A stretch of DNA of 7,523 nucleotides. It comes from Bacteroidota bacterium (GTDB lineage Bacteria > Bacteroidota > Bacteroidia > Chitinophagales > Chitinophagaceae). The notes beneath the pieces were generated by a model that worked only from the letters and a program-made list of their open reading frames with translations, searched no databases and was not told the DNA's origin. The position numbers and the translations under genes are program-made. The stretch is from positions 1-7,523 of the forward strand of contig CANGMV010000046.1 in assembly GCA_947454745.1 (NCBI GenBank). Reading direction: 5' to 3'. Shown here one piece after another: positions 1 through 5,299 of this stretch (position 1 is the first letter of the stretch; every line of letters begins with the position of its first letter).

Positions 1-709
1 CATACTTGAAAGTACTACCTGGTATGGGCATACTTTGCAACTTGCTTAAGTTCACGCCTCCCTGAGCAATCTTCGCCAATACTTTGGAAAGAATTCCTTT
101 TGAGTGATCGGTTTGAAAGTAAATAGATGCTTTATCTGCGTCCTTAATTTCCACTTTTGCTTTTGCAGGTACTAAAATTAAAAAACGCGTAATGTTATTT
201 TTAAGCGTATGAATATCTGGTGCAAGTATTTCCAAATTATACAACTGCGCAGCCAACTTACTCGCAATAGCAGCAACATGTTTGCTTTTATGTTGATGTA
301 CCATCTTTGCACTTAATGCAGTATCCTCCGACTCCACTAATTTAAAATCATATTGATCCAAAAAATCCAAGCATTGCAAAATAGCCATCGTATGACTATG
401 CACTTCCTTGATATCTTCTAATTTTACACCTGGATTTACCAATAAGTTTTGACTGATATGTAAGTACACTTCCCCAATTACTTGCAAATTGCTCTTTTGC
501 AATAAATTGTAATTAGGCAGAATACTTCCTGCAATAGAATTCTCAATAGCCATCACTGCACCATCGGATTGTTTTGGATCGGCTCCAATTTTTACCACTT
601 CTCTAAAAGTATCACAAGTGATCACCTCCACAGTTTTGCCATAAAACTGTCTTGCTGCCACTTGGTGGAAACTTCCCTCATATCCTTGTATCGTTACTTT
701 TTTATTCAT
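1..709 (-). CDS. pheA: Prephenate dehydratase (PheA, PDT + ACT), partial at left edge
   Basis: Converts prephenate to phenylpyruvate, the committed step of phenylalanine synthesis in the cytoplasm. The ATG is at 709-707 and the frame stays open to the window edge, giving 236 residues without a stop, so the C-terminus is missing. The N-terminus has the dehydratase signature QGYEGSFHQVAA (8-19), then AIENSIAGS (54-62), SHTMAILQC (105-113) and the hallmark NNITRF (171-176), whose Thr-Arg-Phe triplet is essential for catalysis in this family. The ACT regulatory domain starts near residue 192 and includes KGILSKVLAKIAQGGVNLSKLQSMP (split here as KGILSKVLAK at 204-213 and GGVNLSKLQSMP at 217-228). 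That domain usually binds phenylalanine for feedback inhibition. There is no chorismate mutase domain at the N-terminus. An aromatic leader peptide and attenuator lie directly upstream, so the gene is probably first in an aromatic operon continuing leftwards; that continuation is inferred. An AAGGG sits too close to the ATG to be a normal ribosome binding site. Confidence 0.93.
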   Translation of the reverse strand, partial: MNKKVTIQGYEGSFHQVAARQFYGKTVEVITCDTFREVVKIGADPKQSDGAVMAIENSIAGSILPNYNLLQKSNLQVIGEVYLHISQNLLVNPGVKLEDIKEVHSHTMAILQCLDFLDQYDFKLVESEDTALSAKMVHQHKSKHVAAIASKLAAQLYNLEILAPDIHTLKNNITRFLILVPAKAKVEIKDADKASIYFQTDHSKGILSKVLAKIAQGGVNLSKLQSMPIPGSTFKY

Positions 710-748
710 CCCTTATGACCTATCCTGTGTTGTTCTAAAAATTTGGTT

Positions 749-779
749 AAAAAAAATCCCGGCTGTTTAGGCCGGGATT
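749..779 (-). terminator. Intrinsic terminator of the pheA attenuator
   Basis: On the minus strand the sequence reads AATCCCGGC, a seven-base loop CTAAACA, then GCCGGGATT running into eight T residues. This is a perfect 9-bp GC-rich stem with a U tract, a textbook Rho-independent terminator. It lies between the stop of the aromatic leader peptide (799) and the pheA ATG (709), where there is no other gene to terminate. It would therefore cut off transcription before pheA, which is what an attenuator does. Its 5' arm can pair instead with the leader coding region at 819-826. Confidence 0.93.
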
Positions 780-841
780 GTATATTTAGTTATTTCGTTT
801 AAGCTTTTACAAATACTACCCGGCTACTTTGATTAAAGTAG
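768..841 (-). promoter_or_regulatory. Attenuator control region: 1:2 hairpin and 2:3 antiterminator
   Basis: Two alternative pairings can be read on the minus strand. First, CTACTTT (841-835, inside leader codons 14-16) and AAAGTAG (830-824) form a perfect 7-bp hairpin with a four-base loop. Second, TAGCCGGG (826-819) can pair with CCCGGCCTA (776-768) with one bulged C, giving eight base pairs that consume the 5' arm of the terminator. The first hairpin overlaps the aromatic codons, so a ribosome stalled there would block it and leave the second pairing free, allowing read-through into pheA. A ribosome that reaches the stop codon would cover part of the 819-826 strand and let the terminator form. 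Pairings are read by eye; folding energies were not calculated. Confidence 0.78.
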
Positions 842-882
842 AAATAAAAGAAAAAGTAAAACCAGTTGCTATTTGCTTTCAT
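799..882 (-). CDS. Aromatic-rich leader peptide of the pheA attenuator (27 aa)
   Basis: A short frame from ATG (882-880) to TAA (801-799) encodes 27 residues. Residues 7-16 are WFYFFFYFYF: one Trp, six Phe and three Tyr in ten consecutive codons. A seventh Phe is residue 24. The Phe codons are TTT and TTC, the Tyr codons TAC and TAT. The peptide itself is unlikely to have a function. By analogy with the enterobacterial pheA and trp leaders, a ribosome short of charged aromatic tRNA would stall in this run and change the RNA fold downstream. The frame ends 19 bases before the terminator stem and 89 bases before pheA. There is no Shine-Dalgarno sequence before the ATG; a TATATTTG promoter box ends seven bases upstream, so the transcript may start at or almost at this codon. 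The residue composition and the position before a terminator and an aromatic biosynthesis gene make a chance frame very unlikely. Confidence 0.9.
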   Translation of the reverse strand: MKANSNWFYFFFYFYFNQSSRVVFVKA

Positions 883-889
883 CGTGATA

Positions 890-897
890 CAAATATA
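890..897 (-). promoter_or_regulatory. Candidate -7 promoter box for the pheA leader transcript
   Basis: The minus strand reads TATATTTG, an exact match to the Bacteroidota primary-sigma -7 consensus TAnnTTTG. It ends seven bases before the leader-peptide ATG, so transcription would begin at or a few bases before that codon. No clear TTTG -33 element is found at the usual spacing of about 19-20 bases; the nearest TTTG is 31 bases upstream. The match is therefore based on the -7 element and its position alone. Confidence 0.5.
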
Positions 898-925
898 GGC
901 TAAAATGCCCTATTATAGGCTAAAA
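894..925 (-). repeat. Two 12-bp direct repeats, 20-bp period, at the pheA leader promoter
   Basis: TTTTAGCCTATA (minus strand) occurs at 925-914 and again at 905-894, exactly 20 bp apart, about two helical turns. The downstream copy overlaps the TATATTTG box and the upstream copy lies where a -33 element would be. The spacer contains CCTATAATAGG, two 5-bp arms around one base (909-919). This could be a regulator binding site on one DNA face or a duplicated promoter core. No regulator can be named. Confidence 0.45.
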
Positions 926-1166
926 ACACAAAGTTTTTTACATTTTACTAACAAATATTCGTATTAATAGTTTCAAAATGTAGGCCCAAGCTTATTTTGG
1001 GAAATAAATGATTGTTTTAGATGATCGTAAAAGTCAAGTTTTATATATTTTCGTGAAAACTTGTAAAATATGAAAAATGGAATAGGAAAAGTGTTATTTG
1101 TGTGCCTAAGCTACATTGCTGTATTAGAGCTTATTTTGATTTTTGCTACAAATCACTAAATAAAAA
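898..1166. other. AT-rich intergenic DNA without a supported gene
   Basis: This is most of the 411-base gap between the pheA leader peptide and the small lipoprotein gene. Apart from the repeats at its left end and the terminator at its right end, only weak structures are visible: an inverted repeat CAAGTTTT/AAAACTTG (1035-1042 and 1056-1063, 13-base loop), a short CCCAA/TTGGG hairpin (985-1001), and an 11-bp direct repeat AGCTTATTTTG (989-999 and 1128-1138). None has a T tract, promoter or reading frame that would give it a role. A frame starting at 1102 on the plus strand is judged spurious. Confidence 0.5.
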
Positions 1167-1192
1167 AGCCCCCCTGTGGAAACAGGGCGGCT
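1167..1192 (-). terminator. Intrinsic terminator of the small lipoprotein gene
   Basis: The minus strand reads AGCCGCCCTGT, loop TTCC, ACAGGGGGGCT, then a run of T residues. The stem has 10 of 11 positions paired with one C-C/G-G type mismatch. It lies 101 bases beyond the stop codon at 1294, leaving a 3' untranslated stretch of about 100 bases. That stretch also contains an inverted repeat TTGCCA/TGGCAA (1204-1209 and 1238-1243). Confidence 0.82.
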
Positions 1193-1293
1193 CTAACGAT
1201 TGCTTGCCATATGAAAATTGTTCGAATGACTACTGGTTGGCAAACTATTTGATTGGGTTTCCCCTTTCAGGTCCAATAGTCCAATTAGTTTAA

Positions 1294-1470
1294 TTACTTC
1301 TTAGCAGCAGAATCAACTTTAACAGTTGAATCAGTTTTTACAGCAGCAGAATCAGTTGCTTTAGCAGCAGTGTCTACAGTTGTTGCAGCTGAATCAGTTT
1401 TAGCTTCAGTAGAAGCACCACCACAAGCAGCTAATGCAGCGATAGCGAAAATTGCGAATACTTTTTTCAT
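1294..1470 (-). CDS. Small Ala/Asp/Ser/Thr-rich lipoprotein (58 aa)
   Basis: The ATG at 1470-1468 opens a 58-codon frame ending in TAA at 1294-1296. The N-terminus MKKVFAIFAIAALAAC is a lipoprotein signal peptide: two lysines, a hydrophobic core and a lipobox LAAC with the acylated cysteine at residue 16. The mature part is only 42 residues, low in complexity, and repeats short units such as KTDSAA, VDTAAK, ATDSAA, KTDST and KVDSAA. It has no aromatic residue and no recognisable domain, so it is probably extended and membrane-anchored. Similar small lipoproteins are, to my knowledge, common in Chitinophagaceae and have no assigned function. It has its own terminator and a plausible promoter, so it is a single-gene unit divergent from the sigma factor gene. 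The signal peptide and the terminator on the same strand make it a confident gene; its role is unknown. Confidence 0.88.
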   Translation of the reverse strand: MKKVFAIFAIAALAACGGASTEAKTDSAATTVDTAAKATDSAAVKTDSTVKVDSAAKK

Positions 1471-1507
1471 TTGGAAAGGTTTTAATTGTTTAATTATACT
1501 CTTAATA

Positions 1508-1542
1508 CAAAAAGGCTAAAAAGGTAACCCCGAGTTCCCAAA
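1508..1542 (-). promoter_or_regulatory. Candidate promoter of the small lipoprotein gene
   Basis: On the minus strand a TTTG (1542-1539) is followed after 20 bases by TAGCCTTTTTG (1518-1508), an imperfect form of the TTTG-N19/20-TAnnTTTG promoter pattern of Bacteroidota. The DNA just upstream (1543-1568) is nearly all A/T and could act as an UP-like element. This would give a 5' untranslated region of about 30 bases. The -7 match is loose, so confidence is limited. Confidence 0.35.
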
Positions 1543-1578
1543 AAATCTTAAAAAAATAAAAAAGTAGCCATTTTGGGT

Positions 1579-1586
1579 TACTTTTG
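1579..1586 (+). promoter_or_regulatory. Candidate -7 promoter box for the sigma/protease operon
   Basis: TACTTTTG matches TAnnTTTG exactly and lies 21 bases before the TTG proposed as the sigma factor start. A longer version of the frame would begin at a TTG (1584) inside this box, which argues that the downstream TTG at 1608 is the real start. No -33 TTTG is seen at the expected distance. Confidence 0.5.
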
Positions 1587-1607
1587 CCCTACTTAAGTAT
1601 TAATCTC

Positions 1608-2174
1608 TTGAAAGCTGAAATCAATGAACAAGCCCTGTTAAAGGGGTTAGCCAATAATGACTCTAAAGCGGTGGAAGCCCTTTACAAGAGCCATTTTAGT
1701 ATGATTCAGCATTTCGTTATCAACAATAACGGCTCTTTCGACGACGCAAGGGATGTGTTTCAGGAGGCAATGATTACGCTGTACGAAAAGGTACAGGATG
1801 ATCATTTTACCCTAACCTGTCAAATCAAAACCTACCTTTTTTCAATTTGCAAGCATTTGTGGCTAAAACGCCTACAACAAATGGGCAAATACAGCACTCC
1901 ACTGAGTACTGAGGAAGAAAGTGTAGCAGTAGATACTGATATAGAAGCCTTTGAGAAAAAAGATGCGGCTTTTGCAATTATGGATCGAGCATTGAATAGT
2001 CTTGGCGAACCATGCAAGAGTTTATTAGAGGGTTATTATTTGAATAAAAAAGGAATGCAAGAGTTAGCGGCCGACTTTGGATACACCAGTTCAGACAACG
2101 CCAAAAACCAAAAATATAAATGTTTGATGCGCTTGAAAAAACTATTCTTTGCGCAGTATAATATTGGAGATTAA
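1608..2174 (+). CDS. ECF-type RNA polymerase sigma factor (sigma-70 family)
   Basis: Directs RNA polymerase to a specific promoter set, probably in response to an envelope signal handled by the next gene. From the TTG at 1608 the protein has 188 residues, normal for an ECF sigma factor. Region 2 covers about residues 20-90: AVEALYKSHF (21-30), DARDVFQEAMITLYEKV (46-62), then the promoter-melting part around YLFSICKHLWLKRL (76-89). A charged linker (95-120) leads to region 4 at about 121-181, with the helix-turn-helix around QELAADFGYTSSDNAKNQKY (151-170). Start choice: no ATG is available in frame at the N-terminus. The TTG at 1584 lies within a promoter box, so 1608 is preferred. The next gene begins within 11 bases of this stop, so both are probably cotranscribed. 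Target promoters cannot be deduced from the sequence. Confidence 0.9.
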   Translation: MKAEINEQALLKGLANNDSKAVEALYKSHFSMIQHFVINNNGSFDDARDVFQEAMITLYEKVQDDHFTLTCQIKTYLFSICKHLWLKRLQQMGKYSTPLSTEEESVAVDTDIEAFEKKDAAFAIMDRALNSLGEPCKSLLEGYYLNKKGMQELAADFGYTSSDNAKNQKYKCLMRLKKLFFAQYNIGD

Positions 2175-2185
2175 CAGTGAACAGT

Positions 2186-3301
2186 ATGAAAACTATGGAT
2201 GATATTCAATTATTGGAGGCGATCGAAAGATACTTAGCAGGCGAAATGTCGGCGAGTGAGGCGACTCAATTTGAAACCATTCGTAAAAACACTCCCGAGA
2301 TCGACCAAATGGTAGTAGAGCATAGCATGTTTTTACATGAGATGGATAATTATGCAGGCCGTAAAAATTTCGCTCATTTATCAGCAACTACTTTCAATAA
2401 TTTATTCGAGGCTGGTGAGTGGGCGCCGATCGACGAGCAATCAACTAAATACAAAGTCATTCAACTTTGGACCAAGTACCGTAAAGTGACTGCCATTGCC
2501 GCTTCGGTTGGTGGTTTCATTGCCTTATTTACTTCTTCTTTAATGATGTATTTCTCTCCAAGCTTAAATGGCTCACAAGTTTTACAATTAAGTAAAGCGA
2601 TTGAAGTGATCAAAAAGAACCAGCAGGTGCAAGGACATATATTAAATGAAGTAAAAACCAAATTGCCAGAAAATGCCAAATTAATAAGTGGCGGTTCTGG
2701 CTTTTTAATTGATACCAAAGGATTTATTATTACCAATGCGCACGTATTAAAAGGAAATGGCGCCATTGTAATTAATAGTGTAGGTCAGGAATTTAATGCA
2801 AGTATTGTGTATGCAGATAAAGCTAGTGATTTAGCATTATTGAAAATAGATGACGCTGATTTTGTACAACCTAAATCACTTCCATATTCTATTCGCAAAA
2901 AAGCAACTGAACTAGGTGAAGAAGTATATACATTAGGTTACCCAAGAAACGACAATGACATTGTTTATGGAAAAGGATACCTAAGTGCGCAATCGGGATT
3001 TGAAGGAGATAGCAATGCCTATCAAATACAAATAAGCGCAAACCCTGGTTATTCTGGCGCACCCATTTTTAATGATAATTCTGAATTGATTGGTATTATT
3101 AATACAAGACAAAAGCAAGCGGAAGGAGTAGCATTCGCCATTAAGTCCTCTAAAATTTATGATTTAATTAATGCTGCTGAAAAAGAAGCTCCAAAACAAA
3201 CCAATGTTAAGTTTGCAAAAGCTGCCATTCATAATGGAGATAGAAAAAAACAAATAAGCAACTTGCAACATTATATCTTTAACATTAGATCCTTCAACTA
3301 A
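2186..3301 (+). CDS. Membrane anti-sigma-like protein fused to a trypsin/HtrA-type protease domain
   Basis: 371 residues from the ATG at 2186; GTG 2177 and ATG 2195 are alternatives. Residues 4-60 are a helical segment (DIQLLEAIERYLAGEMSASE at 6-25) resembling the N-terminus of Bacteroidota anti-sigma factors. A basic stretch (KYKVIQLWTKYRKV, 88-101) precedes one membrane segment at about 102-124, so the N-terminus should be cytoplasmic and the rest periplasmic. A helical linker (130-160) leads to a trypsin-like domain (about 163-330) with a complete triad: His186 in TNAHV, Asp215 in SDLALLKID, Ser290 in GYSGAP. GSGFLID and GYPRND are also typical of HtrA-like S1C enzymes. There is no PDZ domain. 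The tail (about 340-371) is short and basic. The gene follows the sigma factor by 11 bases and ends before a strong terminator, so the two form an operon. The anti-sigma role is inferred from the N-terminus and position; the protease fold is well supported. Confidence 0.88.
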   Translation: MKTMDDIQLLEAIERYLAGEMSASEATQFETIRKNTPEIDQMVVEHSMFLHEMDNYAGRKNFAHLSATTFNNLFEAGEWAPIDEQSTKYKVIQLWTKYRKVTAIAASVGGFIALFTSSLMMYFSPSLNGSQVLQLSKAIEVIKKNQQVQGHILNEVKTKLPENAKLISGGSGFLIDTKGFIITNAHVLKGNGAIVINSVGQEFNASIVYADKASDLALLKIDDADFVQPKSLPYSIRKKATELGEEVYTLGYPRNDNDIVYGKGYLSAQSGFEGDSNAYQIQISANPGYSGAPIFNDNSELIGIINTRQKQAEGVAFAIKSSKIYDLINAAEKEAPKQTNVKFAKAAIHNGDRKKQISNLQHYIFNIRSFN

Positions 3302-3325
3302 ATAGTAATTACTGCTTAACTATAT

Positions 3326-3361
3326 AAAAAAAAGAGTCAACGTTTGTTGACTCTTTTTTTT
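3326..3361. terminator. Bidirectional intrinsic terminator between converging genes
   Basis: Eight A residues, GAGTCAAC, loop GTTT, GTTGACTC and eight T residues form a perfect 16-bp inverted repeat. The A and T tracts make it work on both strands: for the sigma/protease operon ending at 3301 on the plus strand and the nucleotidyltransferase gene ending at 3377 on the minus strand. Confidence 0.94.
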
Positions 3362-3376
3362 ATTCGATCATAGTGA

Positions 3377-4276
3377 CTACCATAATTTCTCAGGATATAC
3401 TTTGCTTTTTACCAAGGCATCGATACTTGCTTTCACTGCAGGAGCATCTTCTTTATAAGTAACACCAAACCATTTAGCGTTAGTAGGAATAACTTTTACG
3501 TCACCTAAGCCTAAACTAGAAAACTGCCCCGTTACAAAAGGGATATAAAATTCAGATTTTAATTCCTGCCCTTGCTTATCTAAAAAGGCACTAAACTCCT
3601 GCTCGCATAAGTCAATGAAATTAGGTGCAAAGCACATGAAGTTCATGCTTACCCTCGTGTCTTCTTTTAAGGGAGTCTCTACCCCATCTTCTTCAAAAAC
3701 AATCTGACCATCTTTACGATAAATTTTAGTACGCTCATTAATTTGGGTCAATACATTATTGGCGTCTATGCTACAAACGCCTCTACTTACTGTTCCGTTT
3801 TCACTAAGTGTATTGGCTAATTCATATCCTAAGATGCAATAAGTTTTATGGTTACACTCCTTCGTTAAAAAATCATAGGCTTGTACAAAAGCTTCCGCAC
3901 CATAATAGTCATCGGCATTAATAACAGCAAAGGGTTCATTCACCACACCCTTCGTACACAATACCGCATGAGCAGTTCCCCATGGTTTCGTACGTTCAGG
4001 ATTAACTTGCTTCCCATCGGTAAATTTACTCAAAGCCTGAAACACATATGCAGTTTCAATTTTGCCATTTAATTTAGGCTCAAAGCTTGCTTTGAATGCA
4101 TCTGCAAAATCCTCTCTAATAATAAATACTACTTTGCCGAAACCGGCTCTAATGGCGTCATAAATTGAATAATCCATGATGGTTTCTCCATGTGGTCCGA
4201 AACCTTCGGTTTGTTTTTGACTTCCATATCTGCTTGCCATTCCTGCTGCCAAAATCACTAATGTAGGTGCACTCAT
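3377..4276 (-). CDS. Nucleotidyltransferase family protein (sugar-1-phosphate NTP transferase-like)
   Basis: 299 residues, start ATG 4276-4274. The fold is GT-A/nucleotidyltransferase: residues 7-22 contain the nucleotide-binding loop VILAAGMASRYGSQKQ, a variant of the usual GGxGTRxxPxxK. Further motifs are PWGTAHAV (98-105), which matches the GTA base-recognition loop, and NADDYYG (120-126), whose acidic residues should bind the metal. SEFYIPFV (241-248) is near the C-terminus. The family joins a sugar-1-phosphate and an NTP to give an NDP-sugar and pyrophosphate. The exact sugar and nucleotide cannot be read from the sequence. In Bacteroidota such genes are sometimes next to sugar kinases, but no kinase is in this window. 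It is a single gene, convergent with the protease gene through a shared terminator and divergent from the PLP enzyme gene. The broad function is confident; no gene symbol is justified. Confidence 0.85.
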   Translation of the reverse strand: MSAPTLVILAAGMASRYGSQKQTEGFGPHGETIMDYSIYDAIRAGFGKVVFIIREDFADAFKASFEPKLNGKIETAYVFQALSKFTDGKQVNPERTKPWGTAHAVLCTKGVVNEPFAVINADDYYGAEAFVQAYDFLTKECNHKTYCILGYELANTLSENGTVSRGVCSIDANNVLTQINERTKIYRKDGQIVFEEDGVETPLKEDTRVSMNFMCFAPNFIDLCEQEFSAFLDKQGQELKSEFYIPFVTGQFSSLGLGDVKVIPTNAKWFGVTYKEDAPAVKASIDALVKSKVYPEKLW

Positions 4277-4322
4277 TGTTCAAGATTTAATTTTTGTACT
4301 TTTACATAGTATAAAAATACAG

Positions 4323-4339
4323 TCAGCAAAAATAGCTGA
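4323..4339 (-). promoter_or_regulatory. Candidate -7 box within an inverted repeat, nucleotidyltransferase promoter
   Basis: The minus strand has TATTTTTG (4334-4327), an exact TAnnTTTG match, about 50 bases upstream of the nucleotidyltransferase ATG. It fills the loop of an inverted repeat TCAGC/GCTGA (4323-4327 and 4335-4339). A protein bound to the arms could mask the promoter, but the arms are only 5 bp, so this is tentative. Confidence 0.35.
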
Positions 4340-4360
4340 TTTTCACTAAATATAAAAAGA

Positions 4361-5263
4361 TTGGACCCGAATCCATTGATCGAATCAATACCCTATTTCT
4401 CCACAAACGCATTGCATGTGGATTGCTTGAGATTAGATCAAATACACCCTATTGTAAGTGGCAATAAATGGTATAAACTTCGATTTTATATTCAAGCGGC
4501 AATCGATTCGAACGCCCACACCATCGCAAGTTTTGGAGGCCCTTATTCGAATCATTTGGTAGCACTAGCTTATGCAGCAAAACAGAATGGGCTCAAAAGC
4601 AGAGGATATGTTAGGAGTAATAAAGGGGAGCCTATCACACCAAGTTTACAAGAAGCCATCGATTATGGAATGGAACTGGTGTATTTAGGCAGGAACAATT
4701 TCCAAGAGCAAAAAAAGGCGTTATTGCAAAATAATGAAAGCGCCGAAAATAATGTTTACTACGTAGACGAGGGAGGATATGGCGCTATAGGTGCCAAAGG
4801 CGCATCCACTATTATTATAGATTGGAATAACGAAAATGGAAATAAATTACACGCATATGATACCCTGCTTTGTGCGGTGGGTACGGGTACAATGATAGCA
4901 GGTATTATCAATGCAGCATCTTCGAATCAAAAAATTATAGGCATCCCTGTTTTAAAAAATGAAGGAAGTATTGGTTCAGAAATTCAACAACTGATTTTAC
5001 AAACGAATGTACAATATGAATTACTTCATGAATTTCATGAAGGCGGATATGCAAAAACCAGTAAAGCACAAATTGAATTCATGAACGCTTTTTGGGAAGC
5101 CACTAAAATTCCAACAGACATTGTTTATACCGGCAAAGTTTTTTATGCAGTGCAGCAACTTATAAATAAACAATATTTTTTACCCGCGAGTAAGGTATTA
5201 GTCATACATAGCGGCGGTTTGCAAGGAAATCGTTCACTTGCAAAAGGGGTGCTAAATTTCTAA
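4361..5263 (+). CDS. PLP-dependent enzyme, ACC deaminase/D-cysteine desulfhydrase family
   Basis: A cytoplasmic fold-type II PLP enzyme of 300 residues. The family includes ACC deaminase (ACC to 2-oxobutyrate and ammonia) and D-cysteine desulfhydrase (D-cysteine to pyruvate, sulfide and ammonia). The PLP lysine is Lys36 in VSGNKWYKL (32-40), matching the GGNK motif of Pseudomonas ACC deaminase. GGPYSNHL (59-66) corresponds to the substrate-binding SN motif, and AVGTGTMIAGI (172-182) is the glycine-rich phosphate cup. VYTGK (255-259) aligns with the VYEGK segment of ACC deaminase, and SGGLQGN (284-290) is near the end. It is somewhat shorter than the roughly 330-residue characterised members. 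The start is TTG at 4361: an in-frame TGA lies at 4337 and there is no ATG or GTG between. Sequence alone does not distinguish the two activities; in Bacteroidota such proteins are usually left as generic PLP enzymes. The gene stands alone and converges on lipB. Confidence 0.85.
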   Translation: MDPNPLIESIPYFSTNALHVDCLRLDQIHPIVSGNKWYKLRFYIQAAIDSNAHTIASFGGPYSNHLVALAYAAKQNGLKSRGYVRSNKGEPITPSLQEAIDYGMELVYLGRNNFQEQKKALLQNNESAENNVYYVDEGGYGAIGAKGASTIIIDWNNENGNKLHAYDTLLCAVGTGTMIAGIINAASSNQKIIGIPVLKNEGSIGSEIQQLILQTNVQYELLHEFHEGGYAKTSKAQIEFMNAFWEATKIPTDIVYTGKVFYAVQQLINKQYFLPASKVLVIHSGGLQGNRSLAKGVLNF

Positions 5264-5299
5264 GAAAAAAACTCCTTTAATTATTTAGGTGAATCTATA

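Noticed and set aside
1035..1063. Inverted repeat CAAGTTTT/AAAACTTG
   Set aside because: AT-rich stem with a 13-base loop and no T tract, promoter or neighbour to give it meaning; expected by chance in such AT-rich DNA.
989..1138. Direct repeat AGCTTATTTTG at 989-999 and 1128-1138
   Set aside because: A single pair of 11-mers in AT-rich non-coding DNA with no regular spacing or associated feature; not enough to call a repeat family or CRISPR.
1220..1227. GTTCGAAT, resembling a tRNA T-loop
   Set aside because: The flanking bases do not form a T-stem, position 61 is not C, and no acceptor, anticodon or D arm can be built around it on either strand.
1102..1293. 63-codon plus-strand frame in the gap before the lipoprotein gene
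   Set aside because: It runs through the lipoprotein gene's terminator hairpin and 3' region in antisense, has no recognisable domain and odd composition (many Cys, Tyr, Asn), and has no promoter or ribosome site.
5264..5299. Possible terminator between the convergent PLP-enzyme and lipB genes
   Set aside because: Only A/T tracts and a poorly matched CCT/AGG pair are present; no stem of useful length could be built.
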